Positions 1 through 6,600 of a DNA stretch of 14,907 nt are shown piece by piece. A program made the translations under genes and the position numbers. This DNA comes from Flavobacteriales bacterium (GTDB taxonomy: Bacteria; Bacteroidota; Bacteroidia; Flavobacteriales; JABDKJ01): the NCBI GenBank assembly GCA_013002285.1, contig JABDKJ010000065.1:1-14907 (forward strand), written 5' to 3'. Within the stretch, counting starts at the first letter, position 1, and each line of letters begins with the position of its first letter. The notes below the pieces were generated by a model, which was not told where the DNA came from, searched no databases, and was given only the letters and a program-made list of their open reading frames with translations.

Positions 1-621
1 ATATATATCTGTCCCTGCAGTGACCCATTGTTTCGTAAATAATAGAATGTCGTCTCCTCTTACGATCATCGCCTCACAATCATAGTCGTGAGCCAAGGTT
101 TGATCCGTAAAATCTGTTTGTTCTGGATACGAAAATTCAATGATCTGCGGTTCGATCTCTTGAGGTTCTGAGTCTAGCAGATCACTTTTCACAATTTTAT
201 AAATTCGCAGATCTGTCCTGTTCCCTGCATTATTTCCAAAGTCTCCGATATAAATATGTGTTTCGTCTTGAGCAATGTCTTCCCAGTCAATGTTTGTCAT
301 ATTCTGAAGATTCAATTCTTGGTCAATTTGCTCATTTTCGATATCCCAAGTGAACAACTTTTCTCCATTGCCACTATCGAGGTGAATCCACAAACGGTCA
401 TTGAATTTGATCATACCAGATTGCTCAAAGAGAGACATGGGCATAGGATCTATTAGTAATTCAGAACTTATGATCGTCTGGCCATAAAGGCAAGAACCAT
501 CATTCGTATTTGCAGATGGGTCAAAATTCTGCGCTAGAGGATCTGTACAACCAACCTGGCCGTAAACAATGCACTGAAATAATAGGAAAATAAAAAGTGT
601 GTATTGCTTTACGAGAGCCAT
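1..621 (-). CDS. Secreted beta-rich protein with DPxAN..DGSC motif (3' end outside window)
   Basis: Translating the minus strand from the ATG at 621 gives 207 codons with no stop up to the window edge, so the C-terminus is missing. Residues 1-21 form a signal peptide (hydrophobic LFIFLLF core, likely cleavage after VYG). A short cysteine-bounded Asp/Asn-rich motif follows at residues 24-44 (GCTDPLAQNFDPSAN then NDGSC, with C25 and C44 probably paired). This motif recurs in secreted and surface proteins of Bacteroidota. The rest contains repeated strand-like segments such as WEDIAQDETHIYIGDFGNN and LRIYKI, which suggest a beta-propeller or similar fold. I do not recognise an enzymatic function. 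A type IX secretion signal would lie in the missing C-terminus, so I cannot confirm one. The start lies 16 nt after the stop of the gene at 638-1231, so the two are probably cotranscribed. No Shine-Dalgarno is visible. Confidence 0.8.
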   Translation of the reverse strand, partial: MALVKQYTLFIFLLFQCIVYGQVGCTDPLAQNFDPSANTNDGSCLYGQTIISSELLIDPMPMSLFEQSGMIKFNDRLWIHLDSGNGEKLFTWDIENEQIDQELNLQNMTNIDWEDIAQDETHIYIGDFGNNAGNRTDLRIYKIVKSDLLDSEPQEIEPQIIEFSYPEQTDFTDQTLAHDYDCEAMIVRGDDILLFTKQWVTAGTDIY

Positions 622-637
622 CTCATAAAGGTAACGA

Positions 638-1231
638 CTATTTTTCTGAAGACCATTTGTTGTAAGACATAACAACTTCATCCAATTCGTCAAAGGAACA
701 ATCCCCTTTCTTAAGGCTGTTCATGATCTCAGTGTTGTCCCCGAGAAATGGAAAAACGTCTTTCTCGAGTTGGCCTTTAAAGACCCTTTTAACATTTCCA
801 TTTCTTTCCAAAAGAACTGTAACGATCTTTCCTTCCACACCTATGTCATCTTTTTGGCTCATGAAATTGCGATGATAATTTGATGCGAAACTGTATTCAA
901 AGAAATACATGTTTACAGTTCCTTCGACCACTTTACGTGCGAAATACCAATATCCATCTACATTCACCGTGGAATAGTAATGTCTATCATTAAAAAAACC
1001 ATTAATGCTATTCGCTTTGAATTTCTTCTTAATACCGTCTTCATCGATCAATACGATCTTGTTCAATCTTGAACCAAAAACATGGTTCCCATATCTCACT
1101 TCTCCCCATAAAGTATCTGATCCTTGGGTAACGACATAGTCTAAAATAGCTTTCGGTCTTTTCACTGTCAATTGAGAAAATGCAGGGGATGCTAATATGG
1201 CCAGTATTGCTATTACGATAAGTCTTTTCAT
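638..1231 (-). CDS. Small exported hypothetical protein
   Basis: This encodes 197 residues from the ATG at 1231. The frame stays open up to an ATG at 1258, but I prefer 1231: it starts directly with a clean signal peptide (MKRLIVIAILAILASPAFS, cleavage before Q), has a purine-rich GAAGAG a few nt upstream, and leaves room for a -7-like box TATGTTTA at 1259-1266. The mature part is beta-rich (TQGSDTLWGEVRYGN, KIVLIDEDGIKKKFKANSI) and resembles the small periplasmic or secreted proteins with a 'DG.KKK.KA..I.GF' element common in Bacteroidota. The function is unknown. There are no catalytic signatures and no cysteines except near the C-terminus (KKGDCSFDEL). It probably forms a two-gene unit with the secreted protein at 1-621. 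It is separated from the upstream DUF4159 gene by two terminator hairpins, so it likely has its own promoter. Confidence 0.75.
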   Translation of the reverse strand: MKRLIVIAILAILASPAFSQLTVKRPKAILDYVVTQGSDTLWGEVRYGNHVFGSRLNKIVLIDEDGIKKKFKANSINGFFNDRHYYSTVNVDGYWYFARKVVEGTVNMYFFEYSFASNYHRNFMSQKDDIGVEGKIVTVLLERNGNVKRVFKGQLEKDVFPFLGDNTEIMNSLKKGDCSFDELDEVVMSYNKWSSEK

Positions 1232-1265
1232 GATCTCTTCACATTTTTCGGTCTTCACTAAACAT

Positions 1266-1300
1266 AAAAAAGGGATCCCTGGAAAAATTCCTGGAACCCC
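1266..1300 (-). terminator. Hairpin plus T-tract, minus strand
   Basis: On the minus strand the outer arms at 1299-1293 and 1278-1272 pair over 7 positions with one central mismatch (GGGTTCC against GGGATCC). An inner GGAA/TTCC stem sits in the loop (1291-1281). Six T residues follow directly (1271-1266). This is the form of an intrinsic terminator. It lies about 110 nt beyond the DUF4159 stop and only 35 nt before the start of the next gene, so it is either a second tandem terminator or an attenuator in the leader of the 638-1231 gene. Confidence 0.55.
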
Positions 1301-1351
1301 ATTTTCTGAGCTATTGAAATGATACCTTAATTCGGTAATATTTGGAGCGCA

Positions 1352-1383
1352 GAAAATTTAAGGTCCGTCATAGTTTACGGACC
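1352..1383 (-). terminator. Terminator of the muramidase-rsmE-DUF4159 operon
   Basis: A perfect 7-bp stem (GGTCCGT at 1362-1368 with ACGGACC at 1377-1383) encloses an 8-nt loop. On the minus strand it is followed by TTAAATTTT. It begins 25 nt after the DUF4159 stop codon, the expected place for an intrinsic terminator of the upstream minus-strand operon. Confidence 0.6.
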
Positions 1384-1408
1384 CATCAGCTGGTTTGTTA
1401 CAGAAGGA

Positions 1409-2071
1409 TCAATTTTTATTTGTCAGCGCGTACTCCAAGATATTTGCACCCATTTGAAGTGCTTTTGTCCGCGTTTCCTTGGAATCATTGTGGACGGAAA
1501 GATCTTCCCAACCATCCCCCAAGTCGCATTCATATGTATAAAAGCATACTAGTCGGTCTTCGTAGAAGAGGCCATAACCTTGAGGAGGCTTTCCATCGTG
1601 CTCATGTACTTTAGGCAATCCTTTGTCAAAATCATAGCTCTGGTGATAAATAGGGTGACTAAAAGGAAGTTCAACTAACTCCTCATCCGGAAATATTTTC
1701 TGAAGTTGAGGTCTGATGAATTGATCCATTCCATAGTTATCATCAACATGTAAAAATCCACCTCCTTTTAGGTAAGTTCTTAGATTGTCAAATTCATCAG
1801 GTGAGAAGATCACATTTCCATGGCCAGTAAGATGCACAAAGGGATAATTGAATATATCCACGCTTCCTATTTCAACGAATGGAACATCTTCTGCCATATT
1901 CATCTTTAAGTTCTTATTACAGAAATCTACAAGATTAGGTACAGATGTAGGATTGGAATACCAGTCTCCTCCTCCTCTATATTTTACGACAGCGATCTGA
2001 TATGTTCCTTTATCCGCAAAGGAAAAACATGCAAAAGCAAGGCAAAGTGCCACAATATTTTTTTTTGTCAT
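1409..2071 (-). CDS. DUF4159 family exported protein
   Basis: This encodes 220 residues. Residues 1-19 are a signal peptide (IVALCLAFACFSFA), so the protein is probably periplasmic. The remainder matches the DUF4159 family as I know it: RGGGDWY (32-38), LTGHG (81-85), GGGFLHVDDNYG (103-114), FSHPIYH (about 137-143), LPKVHEHDG (about 152-160), CDLGDGWED (about 172-180), and a final segment with MGANILEY. The family has been likened to glutamine-amidotransferase-like folds, but no nucleophilic cysteine is obvious and the biochemical role is unknown. The start codon overlaps the rsmE stop by 4 nt (ATGA), which indicates translational coupling. From memory, an rsmE-DUF4159 pairing recurs in Bacteroidota genomes. 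Two hairpin terminators follow the gene. Confidence 0.88.
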   Translation of the reverse strand: MTKKNIVALCLAFACFSFADKGTYQIAVVKYRGGGDWYSNPTSVPNLVDFCNKNLKMNMAEDVPFVEIGSVDIFNYPFVHLTGHGNVIFSPDEFDNLRTYLKGGGFLHVDDNYGMDQFIRPQLQKIFPDEELVELPFSHPIYHQSYDFDKGLPKVHEHDGKPPQGYGLFYEDRLVCFYTYECDLGDGWEDLSVHNDSKETRTKALQMGANILEYALTNKN

Positions 2072-2772
2072 AATCTGTTCGCAAAGTTATAATTTTGGCA
2101 AACAACCATACCAGCTGTTTCAGTTCTAAGACGATGCTTGCCTAAACCTACAGGAATATATCCATTTTCAATGGCCATTTTTATTTCATCATTTGTCAGA
2201 TCACCTTCTGGTCCTACAATAACACAAACGTCTTCATTTGCTTTTAGTACATCCACGAGTTCTTTTTTTGAACCATCTTCGCAATGGGCCACGTATTTTT
2301 GTCCCGTTATTTCTTGATCGAAGAGTTCCTTAAATGGTAACGCAGTTTTCAATTCCGGTAGAAATACACGTTGGCTTTGCTTCATAGCCGACACCATCAA
2401 TTTAGTTAGTCTTTCTTCTTTGAATTTGCTCTTTACTGTTCTCTCAAAGACCAAGGGTTGGATCTTACTAACACCCAATTCGGTTGCCTTTTCAATGAAC
2501 CATTCCCACCTTGCCGGAGATCGCAAAGGAGATATGGCAACAGTCAATTTGAACTCAGGAATGGGCACTTGCTCGATCTCCAGAACTTTTATTTCTGCTT
2601 TGTTCTTGGCTGGAAGACTCAATCTCGCTTTTGCAAATATCCCTCTTCCATTGGTAAATAGCAGAATATCACCTTCGGCATTTCTTTTAGTCCTAGTAAT
2701 GTGCCGACTTTCTTCAGGACCCAACGTGTATTTGTCCTCTTTGGTTATATCAGGATGATAAAATAGATCCAT
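2068..2772 (-). CDS. rsmE: 16S rRNA (uracil-1498-N3)-methyltransferase RsmE
   Basis: RsmE is a cytoplasmic SAM-dependent SPOUT methyltransferase that makes m3U at position 1498 of 16S rRNA in the small subunit. The 234-residue protein is close to the usual length (about 240). The N-terminal part (1-70) is the PUA-like RNA-binding domain, with LGPEESRHITRTKR near the start. The catalytic trefoil-knot domain follows: EKATELGV (94-101), SAMKQSQR (128-135), VGPEGDLTNDE (186-196) and LGKHRLRTETA (210-220). The last two form the cofactor-binding knot, and all key motifs are intact. It starts 8 nt after the stop of the muramidase-like gene and overlaps the next gene by 4 nt, so the three form a tight operon. 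No Shine-Dalgarno is visible. Confidence 0.97.
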   Translation of the reverse strand: MDLFYHPDITKEDKYTLGPEESRHITRTKRNAEGDILLFTNGRGIFAKARLSLPAKNKAEIKVLEIEQVPIPEFKLTVAISPLRSPARWEWFIEKATELGVSKIQPLVFERTVKSKFKEERLTKLMVSAMKQSQRVFLPELKTALPFKELFDQEITGQKYVAHCEDGSKKELVDVLKANEDVCVIVGPEGDLTNDEIKMAIENGYIPVGLGKHRLRTETAGMVVCQNYNFANRL

Positions 2773-2780
2773 GTATCAGA

Positions 2781-3473
2781 TCAGCTTATTTGGTCAAACA
2801 TGTCCATATACTTTAATCCATTAGGGACATAATCCGCATGATAGGTTCGTGGCTTGCCGTTCCTAGGATATTTTGATCCGGCATTATGAATATGAAAACC
2901 ATCTTTGAACTTTCCTTTTCTCAGGTACTTACCATATTCTTCACTTATCCATTTCACACCCCAATACAATGAGCGTTCTCCTCTAATATCCGAAACGTTC
3001 ACTCCTAATTGTACACATTTATACCCCATGATCTGAAATGCACCCCAACTTGTTGCAAGATTCTTCAAAGCATCTTCAGAGGCATTTGCGATGGTCTTCT
3101 TTTTAACTTTTTCGTATCTTTTACGCTTACCTTCTTTCACTAATTTCAATTTTTGGAACACTCCTTTTTCAAATCTTGTAGGTGCAGGTTTTCTACCCCC
3201 TACTTCCAATACGATCAGCGCTTTTAAATAATTTGATGGAACATTGAATTCCCTCGCAAGTTTCTCAATGTCCTCACCGTAATTATTCTGTGTCCGCTTT
3301 ACTATTTCCACAACGGTAAGCGGTTTTCTTTCTTTAGGTTCAAGAATTCTGGAAATATATCTCTTGCCCCTATTGAAATTAAGGAATAGCCATACCGTTC
3401 CTGCTAGTACGATGACACCAAAAACAAGTTTCTTGAGAACATATCTTCTATTTACTTTATCTAACCGTGGCAT
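2781..3473 (-). CDS. Membrane-anchored lysozyme-like (muramidase/lytic transglycosylase-like) protein
   Basis: This encodes 230 residues. A basic N-terminus (KVNRRYVLKK) precedes one membrane helix (about 15-32), so the rest should face the periplasm. A short linker leads to a domain with lysozyme-like signatures: YLKALIVLEVGG, with E90 as the candidate catalytic acid; SWGAFQIMG (142-150), which recalls the S.G..Q(I/M)M element of lytic transglycosylases and N-acetylmuramidases; LYWGVKWI (169-176); and HIHNAGS (194-200) followed by RTYHADYV. The predicted role is cleavage of peptidoglycan glycan strands. The fold assignment is by motif only and I cannot name the exact GH family. Residues 103-128 are unusually rich in Lys and Arg. 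The gene is first in an operon with rsmE and DUF4159, and divergent from the alpha-2-macroglobulin gene. The ATG at 3473 is used because an ATG 4 nt upstream is out of frame. Confidence 0.75.
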   Translation of the reverse strand: MPRLDKVNRRYVLKKLVFGVIVLAGTVWLFLNFNRGKRYISRILEPKERKPLTVVEIVKRTQNNYGEDIEKLAREFNVPSNYLKALIVLEVGGRKPAPTRFEKGVFQKLKLVKEGKRKRYEKVKKKTIANASEDALKNLATSWGAFQIMGYKCVQLGVNVSDIRGERSLYWGVKWISEEYGKYLRKGKFKDGFHIHNAGSKYPRNGKPRTYHADYVPNGLKYMDMFDQIS

Positions 3474-3501
3474 CCATTTAAAGAACGAATTTCTGACCGT
3501 T

Positions 3502-3532
3502 CCATTTTAGAGAAGTTGTGTCTTTTATTCAA
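3502..3532 (-). promoter_or_regulatory. Candidate promoter of the muramidase-rsmE-DUF4159 operon
   Basis: On the minus strand a TTG (3532-3530), 20 nt of spacer and TAAAATGG (3509-3502) resemble the Bacteroidota -33/-7 promoter (TTG, 19-21 nt, TAnnTTTG), with two mismatches in the -7 box. Transcription would start near 3497, leaving a leader of about 20-25 nt before the ATG at 3473. The match is by eye. Confidence 0.35.
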
Positions 3533-3542
3533 AAGACTTTTT
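3520..3542 (+). terminator. Terminator-like hairpin in a divergent spacer
   Basis: A perfect 7-bp, A/T-rich stem (GTCTTTT at 3520-3526, AAAAGAC at 3531-3537) with a 4-nt loop is followed on the plus strand by five T residues. No plus-strand gene ends here: the flanking genes diverge. It could terminate antisense transcription, be part of a leader, or be chance in A/T-rich DNA. Confidence 0.3.
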
Positions 3543-3688
3543 AACAGATCTAACATTTGTTAATTGAGCATCCTCTGCCTCTTAAATATTGTAATAATTT
3601 TACTCGCACAGAGTTCTATTATTGAAACCATATGGATCGATCTGCAGACACCCCGATCATCCTATTTTAACCTTTTAATACCTGCCGT

Positions 3689-6600
3689 ATGTTTACTAGA
3701 AACCTTGCCATTTGGAGTGTATGCTCTATCCTACTTTTTTCTTGTACATCCACTGAAGATGACTATGTAGAGATCATACATACTAATTTTAAAGAAGAAG
3801 TTCCTCTCGGTTTTTCATTCGAATTCACATTTGACCAAAACCTTGTGACCGATACGCTATTGAACAACTGGATGGAGAGTTCGATCATTGCTTTCGAACC
3901 AGAAATAAAAGGTAAATTCTTTTGGAAACACCCAAATGTGTTGGTTTTTTCTCCAAGTACCTATTTACCGCCTGCGACCGCGTACAAAGCAAAGGTCAAT
4001 AAAGACGAATTCGCTGAAAACACTAAGATAAAAGAACAGGATTTTTCATTTCACACTCCTTGGCTGAAACTACTCAAAGTTGACAATTATTGGGACACCG
4101 AAAATGGCGGATCACAAGCCAAACTTTTCACAGAAGTGCATTTTAACTATCCTGTTGCAGCCGAAAGTGTTTCAAAAAAGATAAATGTGGAAATGGATGA
4201 TAAAACCAAAGCTTTAAAAATGATCACCCAGGGAGAAGCAACGATCATTAAGTTCATAGTACCAGATATTGCACCAAAAGATGAAGATCAAAAAGCAAAA
4301 ATGGTAATAGACCAGTCATTATCACCAGCTGTTGGAGGCCTTTCCTGGACAGAAAACAAAAACTATGACCTCAGAATTGCTTCACCTTTTAAACTCAATA
4401 TCACCTCTGTAACACCAAGTCATGATGGTACTAACGGAAGCATTACAGTAGCATGCAGCCAAAACATCAATACAAGCAACATAAAGGATCATGTGGATAT
4501 CAATCCAAAAGTAAAGTACGAGATCGTAGAGGGCAACAATCAATTCGTGATCCAGTCTTCTGAATTGAACATCAAGAATAAATACACAATTACAATTAAG
4601 AAAGGGCTGAAAGGACTTCTAGGTGGCGAGCTAAAAACAGATGACCAAAGAGACATCTCTTTTGGTGAATTGGAACCATCTATTAAATTCCTAAACAGAA
4701 AAGATCTATATCTATCAGAAAAAGGAAATCGGAATATTGAAGTTTCCATTATCAATATTGAGGAAGTCAAACTACAAGTATTTAAGGTTTACACCAATAA
4801 CCTGCTTGACTATATGGGTGGACGCGATCACTACTACTATGACGACTATTATTATGATGACTATTACAGTGGTGATAATGGACGGGTAAGGGACAATGGA
4901 GATCTGGTTTACGAAGAAGAAATTGAAACCAAGGAACTTGCTATAAACGGGAACAAAAGAGTCTTGAATTTCAATATTGATGACAAGTTGAGATCTTATG
5001 AAGGTTTGTATCTTATAAAACTGACCTCGAGTAAAGACCGATGGAGGTCGGCCGCTAAAATGGTCGCATTATCAGACATAGGTTTGATCGTGAAAGAAGG
5101 AAAGGAAAGTGTTTCAGTATTCGTCAATTCCATTTTAACCGCACAACCTATTTCAGGCACGGAGATCACGATCATCGGAAGGAACAATCAAAAGATCAGG
5201 AGCAGTTCTACAGATGCCAATGGCGTTGCCGTAATACCCCTAAGTAAACAGGATATTTCTGGATTCAAACCCCAGTTAGTGACTGCATCAAAAGGAGAAG
5301 ATTTCAATTTCATTCATCTTTCAAAGACGGAGATCAATACAAGTCGATTCGAAGTTGGCGGAATGCGTAAGAATGAAACTGGCTGGATGGCCTTTATATA
5401 CGAAGACCGTGATCTTTTCAGGCCAGGAGAAACTGCTCATGTTTCAGCTATAGTGAGAGACTTTGAATGGAACATACCCGAACCTGTTCCTGTTATCATT
5501 AAAGTTAATTCTCCCGATGGAAAAGAACACAAGACTTATAAAAAGACCTTGGACAAACAAGGTGCATTAGAAGTATCGATCCCATTTTCAACAGATGCAA
5601 TGACAGGAGGTTATTCCGTTTCTCTACTTACGAGTAACGAGGTTCATCTTAGTTCTACATATTTAAAAGTTGAGGAATTCGTTCCAGACAGAATCCGTGT
5701 AAAAACCGTATTGGATAAAGAAGAGTTCAAGAATGGTGATACACTGACCATTTCACTAAACGCAGAAAATCTTTTTGGTCCGCCAGCAAGCGATCGCAAT
5801 TACGAAGTACAACTGAGTTTGAGAAGAAGTTACTTTTCTTCCAAGGAATTTTCCGACTATATCTTTTCACTGTCAAGTGATCGAAACTCATTTGACAACA
5901 GGATCGAAAAGGGAAAAACTGATGAAAAAGGCAATGGAAATGCAAACTTCATTGTCCCGAACGTCTACAGCAACATGGGAAGATTGCACGCCCAAATCAA
6001 TACAACTGTATTTGATGAAACAGGAAGACCCGTTAACAGGATAAACACCGGTACGGTTTACACTCAAGACACCTTTTTTGGTATTCGCTCCGGATCCTAT
6101 TACAGCAAAGTGAACAGAAAAGCACAGATCAACATAGTCGGTGTTGACACTGAAGGAAAGCTTAGGTCCGGAGCAGAGGCAGAAGTTACATTGATCAGAC
6201 ATGAATACCGTACTGTGTTATCAAAGTCTGGAAACTATTTCAGATATCGATCTCAACACGAAGAAAAAACTATTGAAAAGAAGAACATTCAAATAGGAAA
6301 TACTCCTTTTGAATATGCATTCACTCCTGATGTCTCTGGAAGGTATGAAGTAAGGGTTGCAATTCCTGGAAGTAGCAATTATGTGAGCAGGACACTCTAT
6401 TGCTATGGTTGGGGGTCCACAACACGTAATTCATTCAGAGTAAATAATGAAGGGAAGATAGACATCGTCTTGGACAAGGATAGTTACAGTGTGGGAGATA
6501 GGGCAAAAGTATTGATGAAAACACCTTTCTCTGGTAAAGTATTGATCACGATAGAGGCAGACGATGTTGTTCAGTATTTTTATCAGAGCACAGACCAAAA

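Noticed and set aside
1232..1258. Upstream start (ATG at 1258) for the small exported protein
   Set aside because: It would place nine charged residues before the signal peptide and overlaps a -7-like box; the ATG at 1231 has a purine-rich sequence upstream.
2420..2758. Open frame of 112 codons on the plus strand inside rsmE
   Set aside because: Antisense to a clear, conserved gene and without family motifs; it is a shadow frame.
3543..3564. TAACA-type repeats and the TAACATTTGTTA near-palindrome in the divergent spacer
   Set aside because: Short, A/T-rich and imperfect; no promoter box is aligned with it for the macroglobulin, so chance is likely.
3564..3770. Open frame (TTG start) overlapping the macroglobulin start
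   Set aside because: It overlaps the lipoprotein signal of the macroglobulin in another frame, and the sequence looks like translated A/T-rich spacer.
5888..6202. Open frame of 104 codons on the minus strand inside the macroglobulin
   Set aside because: Antisense to conserved macroglobulin coding sequence, with no start signals or recognisable domain.
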